Shown here one piece after another: positions 9,120 through 18,596 of a DNA stretch of 64,000 nucleotides. Both the position numbers and the translations under genes were made by a program. The notes under the pieces were generated by a model. It had not been told where the DNA came from. It was given only the letters and a program-made list of their open reading frames with translations, and did no database searches. The DNA is from Planococcus sp. MSAK28401 (GTDB taxonomy: Bacteria > Bacillota > Bacilli > Bacillales_A > Planococcaceae), in assembly GCF_018283455.1 (NCBI RefSeq), contig NZ_JAAMTH010000001.1, forward strand, positions 1,965,501 to 2,029,500, in the 5' to 3' direction. Position 1 is the first letter of the stretch, and the number at the start of each line of letters is the position of its first letter.

Positions 9120-9152
9120 CTTTATCTCTCCTTTATCCTGCTTTAGCAGAAA

Positions 9153-9182
9153 ACCAAACTCCCACCTCTTCAAGTGGGAGCC
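9153..9182 (-). terminator. Candidate terminator of der
   Basis: A 7-bp stem (CTCCCAC paired with GTGGGAG) is followed on the minus strand by TTTGGTTTT. It lies between der and gpsA. The T-run is interrupted, so it may be weak. Confidence 0.5.
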
Positions 9183-9252
9183 ATGATGTTCCGTAAAGTC
9201 CGATTGGATCAATTAATATCAGCAGGAAAGTGAAAACACCCGCTGATTGAAG

Positions 9253-10563
9253 TTAAGTACGTGCGCGTGTAATTAAATGCAACGGGGTGCCTTCGAAATC
9301 GAAGCTTTCCCGGATGCGGTTCTGCAAGAAGCGCTCATAACTGAAATGCATCAACTCCGGCTCGTTGACAAATACAACGAAAGTCGGCGGCTTGACGGCC
9401 ACTTGCGTAACGTAATAAAGACGCAGGCGGCGGCCTTTATCAGACGGTGCCGGATTCATCGCTACAGCATCTTCGATTACTTCATTGAGAATGCTCGACT
9501 GGATGCGGCGTGAATGGTTGTCATTGACGCGGTTGATGATTTCAAGAATATTGTGCACACGCTGCCCGCTGATTGCGGAAACGAAAATAATCGGGGCATA
9601 ATCCAGGAACAGGAAATGCTCGCGAATCTGCTGCGTGAATTTATTCATGGTTTTGTCATCTTTTTTCAAGGCATCCCATTTATTGACGACGATAACGATT
9701 GCTTTTCCTGCCTCATGGGCATAACCGGCAATTTTCTTGTCTTGTTCCTGGATGCCTTCTTCGGCATTCAGGACGACTAAAACAACATCAGATCGTTCAA
9801 TCGCGCGCAATGCGCGCAGGACGCTGTATTTTTCGGTACTTTCATATACTTTCCCTTTTTTGCGCATACCGGCTGTATCGATAATGACATATGGTTGCTC
9901 GTCGTATTCATACTGTGTATCGACGGCATCCCGTGTTGTTCCTGCCACTTCGCTGACGATGACGCGGTCTTCGCCAAGGAATGAGTTGACCAATGAAGAT
10001 TTCCCGACATTCGGGCGCCCGATCAATGAAAACTTGATGACATTGTCCGGATATTCCTCTTCGTCCTCTTTCGGGAAGTGGTTAGCCACTTCATCCAAAA
10101 GATCCCCTAAGCCAAGCCCGTGCGATCCGGAAACCGGGTAAGGTTCGCCGATTCCAAGGGAATAGAAATCATAGATCATGTGGCGCATATCGGGATTGTC
10201 AATTTTATTGACAGCCAACACTACAGGTTTTTTTGTGCGGTACAGGATTTTCGCTACTTGCTCGTCCTGTTCCGTCACTCCGTCCCGCCCGTTGACAAGA
10301 AAGATAATGACATCCGCTTCATCCATCGCCACTTCTGCCTGGCTGCGGATTTGTTCGAGGAACGGCTCGTCGCTAAGGTCGATGCCGCCTGTATCGATGA
10401 TATTGAATTCATGCGTCAGCCAATCTGCCGAACTGTAGATGCGGTCACGCGTAACACCTGGAATATCTTCCACGATGGAAACGCGTTCTCCTACCACGCG
10501 ATTAAAAATCGTGGATTTCCCTACATTCGGCCGGCCAACAATTGCTACTACCGGTTTTGACAT
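9253..10563 (-). CDS. der: Ribosome assembly GTPase Der (EngA)
   Basis: Der is an essential GTPase with two tandem G domains that acts in 50S ribosome maturation. Both P-loops are visible, GRPNVGKST near residue 10 and GRPNVGKSS near residue 183, with DTGG and DTAG G3 motifs, NKID and NKWD G4 motifs, and a C-terminal KH-like domain. Length 436 is exactly that of B. subtilis Der. A TATAAT -10 lies about 30 bases upstream. Confidence 0.97.
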   Translation of the reverse strand: MSKPVVAIVGRPNVGKSTIFNRVVGERVSIVEDIPGVTRDRIYSSADWLTHEFNIIDTGGIDLSDEPFLEQIRSQAEVAMDEADVIIFLVNGRDGVTEQDEQVAKILYRTKKPVVLAVNKIDNPDMRHMIYDFYSLGIGEPYPVSGSHGLGLGDLLDEVANHFPKEDEEEYPDNVIKFSLIGRPNVGKSSLVNSFLGEDRVIVSEVAGTTRDAVDTQYEYDEQPYVIIDTAGMRKKGKVYESTEKYSVLRALRAIERSDVVLVVLNAEEGIQEQDKKIAGYAHEAGKAIVIVVNKWDALKKDDKTMNKFTQQIREHFLFLDYAPIIFVSAISGQRVHNILEIINRVNDNHSRRIQSSILNEVIEDAVAMNPAPSDKGRRLRLYYVTQVAVKPPTFVVFVNEPELMHFSYERFLQNRIRESFDFEGTPLHLITRART

Positions 10564-10595
10564 AATTAATTCATCCTTCCACTTCTGATAAGCCT

Positions 10596-10601
10596 ATTAT
10601 A
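10596..10601 (-). promoter_or_regulatory. Candidate -10 element of der
   Basis: A consensus TATAAT on the minus strand lies between the fni terminator and the der start, about 33 bases before the ATG. No good -35 is seen, so the call rests on the -10 and its position. Confidence 0.4.
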
Positions 10602-10604
10602 CAC

Positions 10605-10640
10605 GAAAAAGAGGATGGCATCTGAATAATGTCCATCCCC
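10605..10640 (-). terminator. Intrinsic terminator of the ypfD-like/fni operon
   Basis: The minus strand pairs GGGGATGG with CCATCCTC (one G-T pair) across a 14-base loop and continues with CTTTTTCG. It follows fni and precedes the der promoter. Confidence 0.7.
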
Positions 10641-10656
10641 TTAAATTGTCCAATAT

Positions 10657-11712
10657 TCAGTTTTTCAAAGGAACTGCAAAATGTTCCGGTTCAAAGCCTC
10701 GCTGCTGCAAATGGGAAAGCAATTCCCCGGTGATGACAGCAGGGGCGGAGCGGATCTCTTCAATTGTACGGGCGCCAAGTGCAGTCATCAGCATGCGCAA
10801 ATCTTCGTGGAGCCCATCGATCTCTTCGATCAAGCCGGACTCCCCGAGACTCACTGCATGCTTCAGGAAACTGCCTGCAATGCCTGCAGCATCTGCGCCG
10901 AGCCGCAATGCCCGGACCACGTCTCCTGCGTCTTGAAGCCCGCCTGAGCCCAATACGGTGCGGTTGAAGCCATTTCTGCATTCAACGATTGCGGCAGCCG
11001 TCGGGATGCCCCAATCTTCGAAATAAGCCAGCTTGCGTTTTCTGCGTTCATTTTCAATGCTCGCAAAATTGGTGCCGCCAAAGCCGCTTGCATCGATGGC
11101 CGCCACTTGAGTTTTTTCCAGTGCCACTGCAGTTTCTTGTGAAATGCCAAACCCAGTTTCTTTGACGATGACCGGCACATTCGATGCTTCAGCAATCATG
11201 GCAATGCGTTCAAGCGCCCCGTGGAACTGCCGGTCGCCTTCAGGCATCGTCAATTCCTGGACGACATTCAAATGAATTTGCAGCGCATCCGCTTCGATCA
11301 TCTCGACCGCTTCGAGAGCTTGCCCAACGGTCGCTTCACTCCCAAGGTTACCAAAGATGATTCCGTCCGGATTTTCTTTCCGTACGATACGATAGCTTTC
11401 GCGCTCCTGCTTGTCTTTCAGTGCGGCCATTTGTGAACCGACCGCCATAGCGATCCCCGTTTCTTTTGCAGCACGCGCAAGCATGGCATTCAACTGTAGA
11501 GTCTCGGAACCGCCGCCTCCAGTCATGGCATTAATAAAAACAGGTGATTTCAGTTTCAAATCACCTGTTTTGGGTTCCAACGATACATCAGCGACGCCGA
11601 TTCCCGGCAGCGCCTGATGGACAAAACGGACGCAGTCGAGCCAAGTAGCCCGGCATTGCCCGGTGGACAGTGCGTAATTGATATGATCCATCTTTCTTTT
11701 TGCCCGTGACAT
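10657..11712 (-). CDS. fni: Type 2 isopentenyl-diphosphate delta-isomerase
   Basis: Fni interconverts isopentenyl and dimethylallyl diphosphate using reduced FMN. The TIM-barrel signatures are seen: NAMTGGG near residue 62, DALQIHLNVVQE near 145, the VKETGFG stretch near 183, and GGTNFASIE and GSGGLQ phosphate-binding loops. Length 351 is normal. It begins one base after the stop of the S1-repeat gene, so the two are translationally linked. An alternative start is the ATG eight codons in. Homologous to B. subtilis ypgA. Confidence 0.93.
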   Translation of the reverse strand: MSRAKRKMDHINYALSTGQCRATWLDCVRFVHQALPGIGVADVSLEPKTGDLKLKSPVFINAMTGGGGSETLQLNAMLARAAKETGIAMAVGSQMAALKDKQERESYRIVRKENPDGIIFGNLGSEATVGQALEAVEMIEADALQIHLNVVQELTMPEGDRQFHGALERIAMIAEASNVPVIVKETGFGISQETAVALEKTQVAAIDASGFGGTNFASIENERRKRKLAYFEDWGIPTAAAIVECRNGFNRTVLGSGGLQDAGDVVRALRLGADAAGIAGSFLKHAVSLGESGLIEEIDGLHEDLRMLMTALGARTIEEIRSAPAVITGELLSHLQQRGFEPEHFAVPLKN

Positions 11713-12858
11713 TTATTCGGATTTGAACCCTTTTAATTTATCTCCGATAACATCACTAATCGAGAATCCGGATGCTTCTTCCGGCATATCGTATTGTGAG
11801 AAATCCTGTTCCGCTTCTTTTTCCTGAAGCTCTTTGATGCTGAGGGACAAGCGCTTGTCTTCTTTGTTGACTTCCAGCACTTTCACTTCAACTTCCTGGC
11901 CTTCCTGAAGCACTTCATTAGGCGTAGCGATATGCTTGTGCGCGATTTGCGAGATGTGCACAAGGCCCTCTACTCCCGGAAGCACTTCAACAAACGCTCC
12001 GTAACTGACTAGGCGCTTCACTGTTCCTTGGTGGACAGAGCCTTTTGGAGCCTTCTCGTCGATGGCATCCCATGGCCCTGGCAAAGTATCCTTGATCGAC
12101 AGCGAAATGCGTTCAGAGTCACGGTCAACTGAAAGTACTTTGACTTTCACTTCCTGGCCTTCCGTTACGACGTCCGACACTTTGTCGACATGCTCGTGTG
12201 ACAATTGGGAAATATGGACAAGCCCGTCCACTCCGCCGATATCAACGAATGCACCAAAAGATGCGATGCGTTGGACTTTGCCGTCAAGCACGTCTCCTGC
12301 ATTAATCGAATCCATCACTTGTTCTTTCTTGGATTCTTTTTCGCCTTCCACGACGGCACGGTGGGAAAGGATCAAGCGGTTGTTCTCTTTTTCCATTTCG
12401 ACAATTTTAAAGGTCATGACACGGCCTTTGTAATCCTCAAAAGATTCGACGAAATAATCTTCCACAAGTGAAGCCGGCACGAAACCGCGCACGCCCAGGT
12501 CAATGACCAGGCCGCCTTTGACGACATCCTTCACTTCCGCTTCGATGATTTCACCGGATTCGAATTTCTTCTCGAGATCATCCCAAGCGGATTCGGCATC
12601 GACTTTGCGTTTAGACAACACAAAGTTCTCGTCTTCCACTTTCGTGATGATCAACTCAAGCTCGTCTCCTTCTTGGACCGAGTCTGAAGCTTTTTCGATA
12701 TGGAGGCTCGATAACTCGCTGATCGGGATGATCCCGTCGAACGGCGCTCCATCAATTGTCACCGTCACCGCTTTTTCCTCGATTTTGGCGACTATTCCTT
12801 TTACGCGATCTCCTGTTTGGAAGTCACGGTTTTCCATCAAATTCATATCCTCTGACAT
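11713..12858 (-). CDS. S1 RNA-binding repeat protein (YpfD/RpsA-like)
   Basis: The 381-residue protein contains four S1 (OB-fold) repeats, roughly residues 16-86, 101-165, 186-255 and 271-340. Repeats three and four carry the typical VHISQL and VHISQI motifs. It resembles ribosomal protein S1 but is shorter than the six-repeat enterobacterial form, as in Bacillus YpfD. It probably binds mRNA or ribosomes; its exact role in Firmicutes is not settled. The ATG at 12858 has GGAGGG upstream. It precedes fni directly. Confidence 0.88.
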   Translation of the reverse strand: MSEDMNLMENRDFQTGDRVKGIVAKIEEKAVTVTIDGAPFDGIIPISELSSLHIEKASDSVQEGDELELIITKVEDENFVLSKRKVDAESAWDDLEKKFESGEIIEAEVKDVVKGGLVIDLGVRGFVPASLVEDYFVESFEDYKGRVMTFKIVEMEKENNRLILSHRAVVEGEKESKKEQVMDSINAGDVLDGKVQRIASFGAFVDIGGVDGLVHISQLSHEHVDKVSDVVTEGQEVKVKVLSVDRDSERISLSIKDTLPGPWDAIDEKAPKGSVHQGTVKRLVSYGAFVEVLPGVEGLVHISQIAHKHIATPNEVLQEGQEVEVKVLEVNKEDKRLSLSIKELQEKEAEQDFSQYDMPEEASGFSISDVIGDKLKGFKSE

Positions 12859-12926
12859 AAGTAGCCCTCCTTCACAAACTATCCATCTTCTATTTTATTC
12901 GAATTCTCTAATAAAAACAAAAATAA

Positions 12927-13517
12927 TCACTTATTTTCGGCGTTTTCATCCAGAATCTTTTGAATACTGGCCATGATGGCTTCTGTTACTTCTTCTGCGG
13001 AAGCTTTGCGTTCACGATAAGGGTCCATCAGGATCGGGTCGCCGTAGACCACCTTTACTTTTCCGAACGGCTTATACGGCCCGATGATGGCGCATGGCAT
13101 GACATCTGCATTGCCGCGAAGGGCAAAGAACCCGGCGCCGCTCAAGCCTTTTTTCAACACGCCGTCAGTCGAACGGGTGCCTTCCGGAAACAACCCGACG
13201 ACTTCCCCGCCTTTCAGCAATTTCAACGCTGTTCGCAGCGCCTCCCTGTCGCTCATGCCGCGTTTCACCGGAAAGGCGTTGACCTTCGGCAAGATCGAGC
13301 CGAGCACCGGCGCTTTGAACAATTCCTCTTTCGCCATGAAATGAACGGTTCTCGGCGCTGTCATGCCGACCACCGGCGGGTCGAGTGCATGGATATGATT
13401 GCTGCAAAGAAGCACTCCGCCCGTTTCCGGAAACTTTTCAGTACCGCTCACCTGGAAACGATACAGTGGGCTCAGCGCAGTCTTCACAAGTGTTTTTCCT
13501 ACTGCATACAAATTCAT
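12927..13517 (-). CDS. plsC: 1-acyl-sn-glycerol-3-phosphate acyltransferase
   Basis: PlsC acylates lysophosphatidic acid to phosphatidic acid at the membrane. The acyltransferase motif I (NHIHALDP, an H-X4-D arrangement) lies near residue 41 and motif III (FPEGTRS) near residue 115. Length is 196. The start overlaps the cmk stop by four bases, so the two are coupled, as seen in many Firmicutes where a plsC-like gene follows cmk. Confidence 0.9.
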   Translation of the reverse strand: MNLYAVGKTLVKTALSPLYRFQVSGTEKFPETGGVLLCSNHIHALDPPVVGMTAPRTVHFMAKEELFKAPVLGSILPKVNAFPVKRGMSDREALRTALKLLKGGEVVGLFPEGTRSTDGVLKKGLSGAGFFALRGNADVMPCAIIGPYKPFGKVKVVYGDPILMDPYRERKASAEEVTEAIMASIQKILDENAENK

Positions 13518-14203
13518 GACGCCATCAGCCTCTCTTCCGCTAATTTCAAAATGGCCTGCGCCGCTTCTGCAATCGTCAAAGGAGTCGTATCCAAAAACAC
13601 GGCATCCTCCGCTTGCTTCAATGGCGCCACTTTACGTTCAGAATCCATCTTGTCGCGCATGGCGATTTCCTCCTGCAGCTCGACAAGCGGCGTCAGGATA
13701 TCGCGTTTTTTGTTTTCCTCGAAGCGGCGTCTTGCGCGTTCTTCGACTGTGGCGGACATAAATACTTTGAGTTCAGCGTCAGGCAAGACATGTGTGCCGA
13801 TGTCGCGGCCATCCATGACGACGCCGCGCTCTTCAGCCAGCTTCTGCTGAAGCTCAACCATGCGCTTTCTGACCAATTCATGGGCAGCCATTTCCGAAAC
13901 CGCCTTCGTCACATACTGGGAGCGAATCGCTTCCGAAACGTCTTGCCCATCAAGCAGCACTTTCTGTCCGCCTTCCACAGGAATCAAATCGATTTCGGTC
14001 TCCTCAAGCAAAGCCCCCGCTTCTTCATTGTCCGCCAGGTTGATGCCTGCGTTCAATGCCTTCAGCGTAATCGCGCGGTACATCGCGCCAGTATCGATAT
14101 AAACATAACCTAATTTTTCTGCCACTATTTTAGCGATCGTGCTCTTGCCCGCTGCAGCAGGCCCGTCGATCGCGATTTGTATAGCTTTCGTCAAAACTGT
14201 CAC
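13514..14203 (-). CDS. cmk: Cytidylate kinase
   Basis: Cmk phosphorylates CMP and dCMP. The P-loop GPAAAGKST starts near residue 14, and DGRDIGTHVLPDA and the RARRRFEE lid region follow. Length 229 is normal. An ATG at 14203 is used; an internal start a few codons on is possible. It heads the cmk-plsC pair. In B. subtilis the ypfA/ypfB, ypeB and sleB genes lie between cmk and prsW; here only 134 bases separate them. Confidence 0.95.
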   Translation of the reverse strand: MTVLTKAIQIAIDGPAAAGKSTIAKIVAEKLGYVYIDTGAMYRAITLKALNAGINLADNEEAGALLEETEIDLIPVEGGQKVLLDGQDVSEAIRSQYVTKAVSEMAAHELVRKRMVELQQKLAEERGVVMDGRDIGTHVLPDAELKVFMSATVEERARRRFEENKKRDILTPLVELQEEIAMRDKMDSERKVAPLKQAEDAVFLDTTPLTIAEAAQAILKLAEERLMAS

Positions 14204-14300
14204 CTCATCTTATGTAATGATTTCATTTTATCACAATATGCAACAGGTTTCGGGCAAAATCAAAGCGTCCTTCGAATAGTTCCGGAGCCAAAGCAAGACA

Positions 14301-14332
14301 AAAAGAAAAAGCCTTCCAGTAGAAGGCTTTTG
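14301..14332 (-). terminator. Intrinsic terminator of prsW
   Basis: A 9-bp stem (AAAGCCTTC paired with GAAGGCTTT, loop of five) is followed on the minus strand by TTTCTTTTTG. It separates prsW from cmk. Confidence 0.85.
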
Positions 14333-14337
14333 TCTAA

Positions 14338-15012
14338 TCAATTAGGGGTGTGCTTATGATAATGGCTGACCGATAATTGGTGAGCCTGGCGGACTTTCCG
14401 CAAACCGAACCACCACAAGAACAGCATGAACGGAACTGCTCCATACAATAGATTATCGTAAGCATAAAGCGAAGCATTATAGGCGGTATGCAATAGCAAG
14501 GCCGCAAACAAAGCTGCCGCCAGCCACCATTTGCTCTCCTTTTTTTCGGTAAATTTTGCTTTGCCGTAATAAAAGCCCATGACCACACCGAATAAAGCAT
14601 GGCTCGATACTGGCAGAAATGCCCGCAGGAAAGCCGCGCCAAGCCCGAACTCCAGAAGGTATAAAATATTTTCGACTGTGGCGAATCCGAGTGATAAACT
14701 CGCGCCGTATAAAATTCCGTCATACGGGTCTTCAAAATCAATATGGCGGAATACTGCTGCAAGCAAGACGATCCACTTGAAGAATTCTTCCAATAAACTC
14801 GAGAACAAGACGGATTTCACGAAGGTATTTTGGAATACATTCTCGGCTTCAAACACATATTGGATAAATAAAATCGGGAATGTCAGAAGAGCGCCGTATA
14901 AAAAGCAATGGAAGATCAGTTTCGACGGTTCTCCTGCAAATTGATCACGCAAATAAAAATAACTGAACAATGCGAGCCCGGGCGCAATAGCCACCGTCAA
15001 CAGCTCTAACAT
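14338..15012 (-). CDS. prsW: Intramembrane protease PrsW
   Basis: PrsW makes the first cut in the anti-sigma factor RsiW in B. subtilis, releasing the envelope-stress factor SigW. The 224-residue protein has about seven hydrophobic helices. The conserved PrsW residues are present: the glutamate pair in LLEEFFKW near residue 92, the glutamate in FATVENILY and the histidine in SSHALFG. It lies upstream of cmk and downstream of the asparaginase gene. The floT gene in this window has a SigW-type promoter, so a SigW pathway is likely active in this organism. Confidence 0.92.
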   Translation of the reverse strand: MLELLTVAIAPGLALFSYFYLRDQFAGEPSKLIFHCFLYGALLTFPILFIQYVFEAENVFQNTFVKSVLFSSLLEEFFKWIVLLAAVFRHIDFEDPYDGILYGASLSLGFATVENILYLLEFGLGAAFLRAFLPVSSHALFGVVMGFYYGKAKFTEKKESKWWLAAALFAALLLHTAYNASLYAYDNLLYGAVPFMLFLWWFGLRKVRQAHQLSVSHYHKHTPN

Positions 15013-15041
15013 AGACGCCCTCCTCCAATCACCCGTTGCTG

Positions 15042-16013
15042 TTAAATTTCAAATGCTTCCTTGTCGATTGCTTCATTGCCCGACAGCAGGATCGCCAATT
15101 TGATGCGCGCTTTCTTGCTGTCATAATCGCTGCCCAAAATGACGCCACGCGTCAGCAAATCGTGAGCGCTTCCGGGATAGCTGTAAGCCGGATAGGCATT
15201 GCCTTCTTCGGCGCTCGTCGTCAACACAACGGGAATACCGGATTTCACAGCGCGTTCGACCGCCTCCACCATATGAGGAGAAATCTGGCCGCGGCCAGCC
15301 GCTTCTAAGACGATGCCTTTCGATCCACTTTCAGCCAGCATTTCGACAATCGATCCTTCTTGGCCAGAGTAGCATTTGACGATATCGACACGCGGCATAC
15401 CGCCTGGCACTCGATGCACTTCACGCAGCACCGGCTTTTGGTAGATGCGGACCTTGTCGTTATCGATAATGCCCAAATAGCCATGGCCAAATGAATCGAA
15501 GCCTTGCAAGTTGCTGGCATGCACTTTTTTGACATACTTTGCGCTGTAAATTCGCTCATTGAAGACGACCACCGTTCCAACGCCTTTGATTACCGGATCG
15601 ACAGCAACATAAATCGAGTTGCGTAAATTAGAGTAAACGTCTGTCCCAACTGCTTCTGGCGCACGCTGGCTTCCTGTCACTACTACCGTCCGCTCATCGC
15701 CAACAGTCAAGTCGAGGAAATAAGCGGTTTCTTCCAATGTATCGGTGCCATGCGTCACTACGACCCCTGCCACTTCTGGGTCTTCCAATTCTTTCAAAAT
15801 CGCTTCCTTAACGATGTTCATTTCACCAAAGCCAATATGCATGCTCGGCAGCTGATAGACGTCGATAACTTTCACTTCAATCTCAGAAGGCAATTGGCAA
15901 AGCTCTGCCAGATCTTTTCCAGAAATAGCGCCGGATTTCAACAAACCGTCGTCTGAAATGGCTTTACTTGCAATGGTGCCTCCTGTCGTAATTAACGATA
16001 CTTTCTTTTTCAT
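15042..16013 (-). CDS. L-asparaginase
   Basis: The enzyme hydrolyses asparagine to aspartate and ammonia. Both catalytic threonine motifs are visible: TTGGTIAS at residues 9-16 and VVTHGTDTLEETA near residues 84-96. There is no signal peptide, so it is cytoplasmic. The 323-residue length fits the bacterial asparaginase family (type I/II by sequence not decided here). It lies between prsW and the bdr-like reductase, a place where B. subtilis has other genes, while other Firmicutes also place an asparaginase near cmk. Confidence 0.9.
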   Translation of the reverse strand: MKKKVSLITTGGTIASKAISDDGLLKSGAISGKDLAELCQLPSEIEVKVIDVYQLPSMHIGFGEMNIVKEAILKELEDPEVAGVVVTHGTDTLEETAYFLDLTVGDERTVVVTGSQRAPEAVGTDVYSNLRNSIYVAVDPVIKGVGTVVVFNERIYSAKYVKKVHASNLQGFDSFGHGYLGIIDNDKVRIYQKPVLREVHRVPGGMPRVDIVKCYSGQEGSIVEMLAESGSKGIVLEAAGRGQISPHMVEAVERAVKSGIPVVLTTSAEEGNAYPAYSYPGSAHDLLTRGVILGSDYDSKKARIKLAILLSGNEAIDKEAFEI

Positions 16014-16034
16014 ACTGCACCTCTTTTGGATAAT

Positions 16035-17015
16035 CTAATCTGTTGAATTTTTCAGCGCTTGTTTTTTCGCAATCGCCGCTGCGATTTGCTGGCCGTGGAA
16101 ACGGCCATTTTCGATAAAGATCTCGTTAGCATTGTTTCCGGCAGCGATGACACCTGCGATAAATAAATCCTCAACGTTCGTCTCCATCGTTTCTTCATTG
16201 AAAGATGGCCTGCCGCTTGCCGCATCGATGTCGATCCCCATCTGCCGGAGAAAGCTGTGATCTGGATGATAGCCAATCATGGCAAAAACAAAATCATTCG
16301 CGAAGGTTTCTTTCGTATCGTTCACGGTCAATTCCACTTCGCCTTCACGAATCTCATCGACGATGGAATCGAACAACATGGTAATTTCGCCTTGGCGCAC
16401 GAGCCCGTCGAATTCCGGCAAAATCCACGGTTTGACACTTTTTGAATAACTGGTGCCGTGATAGGATACCGTCACTCGGCTGCCGGCTTTATGCAGTTCC
16501 AGCGCCGCGTCCACCGCCGAATTCTTGCCCCCGATCACTAACACGTCACAGTCGAAATAAGGATGCCCTTCCTTGAAATAATGCCTCACTTTCGGCAAAT
16601 CAGCACCCGGCACTGCAAGCTTGTTTGGGTGGTCATAATACCCTGTCGCGACTATCACATATTTCGCCTTGTATTCATTTTTGGTTGTTTTAACAAAGAA
16701 TCCGTCCGATTGTTCAATCGATATAGCTGTTTCAAATGCCCGTACATCTAGTGCGTGCCGCTTCACCACTTCACGGTAATAGACGAGCGCTTGATTACGC
16801 TTCGGCTTGCGGTCTTCGGTAATGAATGGCACGTCCCCGATCGACAATTTTTCGCTGCTGCTGAAAAATGTCTGATGCGTCGGATAATGATAGATGGCGT
16901 TGACGATATTTCCTTTTTCGAGAATGACGGGGTGCAAGCCCATTCTCTGTATTTCGATGGCGGCCGATAAACCGCACGGCCCGCCCCCTACGATAATGAC
17001 ATCTGCATGTTCCAT
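16035..17015 (-). CDS. bdr: Bacillithiol disulfide reductase (YpdA-type flavoprotein)
   Basis: This FAD/NADPH pyridine nucleotide-disulfide oxidoreductase-like protein matches YpdA/Bdr, which reduces bacillithiol disulfide. The FAD-binding GGGPCG lies at residues 10-15; Cys14 is the conserved cysteine of this family. The NADPH-binding GGKNSAVDAAL lies near residue 165. I chose the ATG at 17015 (326 residues) because an AGGAG site precedes it; the longer frame adds 33 residues with no family match. It follows the phosphoesterase gene closely. Confidence 0.88.
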   Translation of the reverse strand: MEHADVIIVGGGPCGLSAAIEIQRMGLHPVILEKGNIVNAIYHYPTHQTFFSSSEKLSIGDVPFITEDRKPKRNQALVYYREVVKRHALDVRAFETAISIEQSDGFFVKTTKNEYKAKYVIVATGYYDHPNKLAVPGADLPKVRHYFKEGHPYFDCDVLVIGGKNSAVDAALELHKAGSRVTVSYHGTSYSKSVKPWILPEFDGLVRQGEITMLFDSIVDEIREGEVELTVNDTKETFANDFVFAMIGYHPDHSFLRQMGIDIDAASGRPSFNEETMETNVEDLFIAGVIAAGNNANEIFIENGRFHGQQIAAAIAKKQALKNSTD

Positions 17016-17049
17016 TTCAACCACTCCTGTAATAATGTCCATATCCATC

Positions 17050-17835
17050 TTAGCCGATTGCAGAGCTTTGTGCCAAATGCTTGTTGCCCGAAGCAGGATG
17101 AATTTCAAGGACATGGTATTGCGCTTTCGCGCCCAGCCTTAACGGCAATGTCGTCGTGCCGAATCCATTACTGATGAGTTCGGTGATTCCTTGCGCAACA
17201 GTCAAAGAGCCCCGGTCGAATATTCCGAACGGCCCGAGCCTGATTTGGCCTCCATGAGTATGGCCGGCAATCATTAGGCTGACTGGATAATGTTGTTTTA
17301 CGTGCTTAAAGACAAAAGGCGTATGGGAGATGAAAATGACGGAATCGCCTTTTTCGACAGTGCGAAAAGCATCTTCCACACTATGTTCCCGAAAAGCAAA
17401 ATAATCGATTCCGGTCAATTTAAGCTTTGCATTTCCGAACAATTCAACCGATTCATCATCAAGTATGACGGCGCCTTGTTCTTCGAGCAATGCCCTCAAT
17501 CGTTCTTCGCCGATTTCCCTGTCATTGTTTCCGAACACGTAATACACCGGGGCAAGTTCACTCAACACCCGCAAGTTTTCGCGGATGCGTCGTTCTGGAA
17601 CTCCCCGTTCGACGAAATCCCCGCCGATGACGACAAGATCGACGTGATCGTCGAAGCTATCACGCCGAAGTTTGCGCCGGTGAACGTCGGAGATAAAAAG
17701 CAGCTTAAAAGGAGAAAATTGAGCGGTTCCCGACAACTGGACGACCGCCGCCTCCTTTTTTTCGCTGTGAGCGGCACGAAACATCCATGCCATTAGAGCC
17801 AAGCCCGCAAACCCGATGCGTAAAATCCATTTCAT
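17050..17835 (-). CDS. Membrane-anchored metallophosphoesterase (YpbG-like)
   Basis: The 261-residue protein starts with a hydrophobic anchor (about residues 5-22) and then carries the five calcineurin-type motifs in order: FISDVHRR, IGGDFVERG, YVFGNNDR, ISHTP and AGHTHGGQ. These bind two metal ions for phosphoester hydrolysis outside the membrane. The substrate is unknown. The ATG at 17835 is better spaced from AAAGGA than the ATG three codons earlier. The B. subtilis homologue by position is ypbG. Confidence 0.85.
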   Translation of the reverse strand: MKWILRIGFAGLALMAWMFRAAHSEKKEAAVVQLSGTAQFSPFKLLFISDVHRRKLRRDSFDDHVDLVVIGGDFVERGVPERRIRENLRVLSELAPVYYVFGNNDREIGEERLRALLEEQGAVILDDESVELFGNAKLKLTGIDYFAFREHSVEDAFRTVEKGDSVIFISHTPFVFKHVKQHYPVSLMIAGHTHGGQIRLGPFGIFDRGSLTVAQGITELISNGFGTTTLPLRLGAKAQYHVLEIHPASGNKHLAQSSAIG

Positions 17836-17857
17836 TATGTACATCCTTTCCGAAGCA

Positions 17858-17887
17858 ACAAAAAAACATAAGCTGCGCTTATGTTTT
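17858..17887 (-). terminator. Intrinsic terminator of the CBS-domain gene
   Basis: A 10-bp stem (AAACATAAGC paired with GCTTATGTTT, 3-base loop) is followed on the minus strand by further T. It lies between the CBS-domain gene and the phosphoesterase gene. Confidence 0.85.
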
Positions 17888-17904
17888 CCTGTTCAAGCCG
17901 CTAT

Positions 17905-18534
17905 TCAATCTTCAGTGATATCAAGAATACGGAAGCCGGATTTTTCCAGTTCCTTCGTGAATTTGTCGATATTGTTCTTTTTCTTAACCTTCAGGACAAT
18001 GCGGCGCACCATTTTGTCCGTTTCATCAAACGTGACAAGTGAAACGACCGATTCCTTGTATTTCTCAATGATTTCCCCAAGCCGCCCAATGCGGCCTTCC
18101 GATTCAACGGATGTAACGGTAATGCGCACCCCGGATTGCTGCATGCCAAATGCGCTTTGCAATTGGTTGACGACATCGAAGCGAGTGACGATCCCTAGGA
18201 ATTTTTCTTCGTCGACTACAGCGATAATCGGGAAATCACGTAATTCGACCAAGGCTTTTTCATAAACATCATCGATATTTAAGTAGACATCCTGATTGAC
18301 CATAACATCCTTTACTTTAGTCGAACGGATAAATTCATCTTTTCTAGCATCTGAATAGAAGAAAGCCCGATACGCATGGTACCAAGTAAAGATTCCTTTA
18401 AATTTGTCGCCATCGACGACTGGCAACGCATCAACGGAATGCCGCTCTAGCAACTCCACACCTTTTTCCATCGTGTCTTCTGGATTCACTGTAATACATC
18501 TTTCTTTTTTCACTAATGCACTTTTAACAAACAT
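17905..18534 (-). CDS. CBS-pair protein with C-terminal ACT-like domain
   Basis: The 209-residue protein has two CBS repeats, residues about 1-60 and 72-130, which normally bind adenine nucleotides. The C-terminal 75 residues (VRITVTSVESEGRIGRLGE onward) look like an ACT-type sensing domain. The same order is found in AcuB proteins. There is no linked acuA/acuC here, so I do not use the acuB name. It is cytoplasmic and probably a ligand-sensing regulator. It sits between the phosphoesterase and the LysM gene, with its own terminator. Confidence 0.8.
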   Translation of the reverse strand: MFVKSALVKKERCITVNPEDTMEKGVELLERHSVDALPVVDGDKFKGIFTWYHAYRAFFYSDARKDEFIRSTKVKDVMVNQDVYLNIDDVYEKALVELRDFPIIAVVDEEKFLGIVTRFDVVNQLQSAFGMQQSGVRITVTSVESEGRIGRLGEIIEKYKESVVSLVTFDETDKMVRRIVLKVKKKNNIDKFTKELEKSGFRILDITED

Positions 18535-18596
18535 CTGCTCACCTCTTTATTAGATTCTTTTTATCTTTTCCCTAACAGGAGGCATTTAATCTCGCC

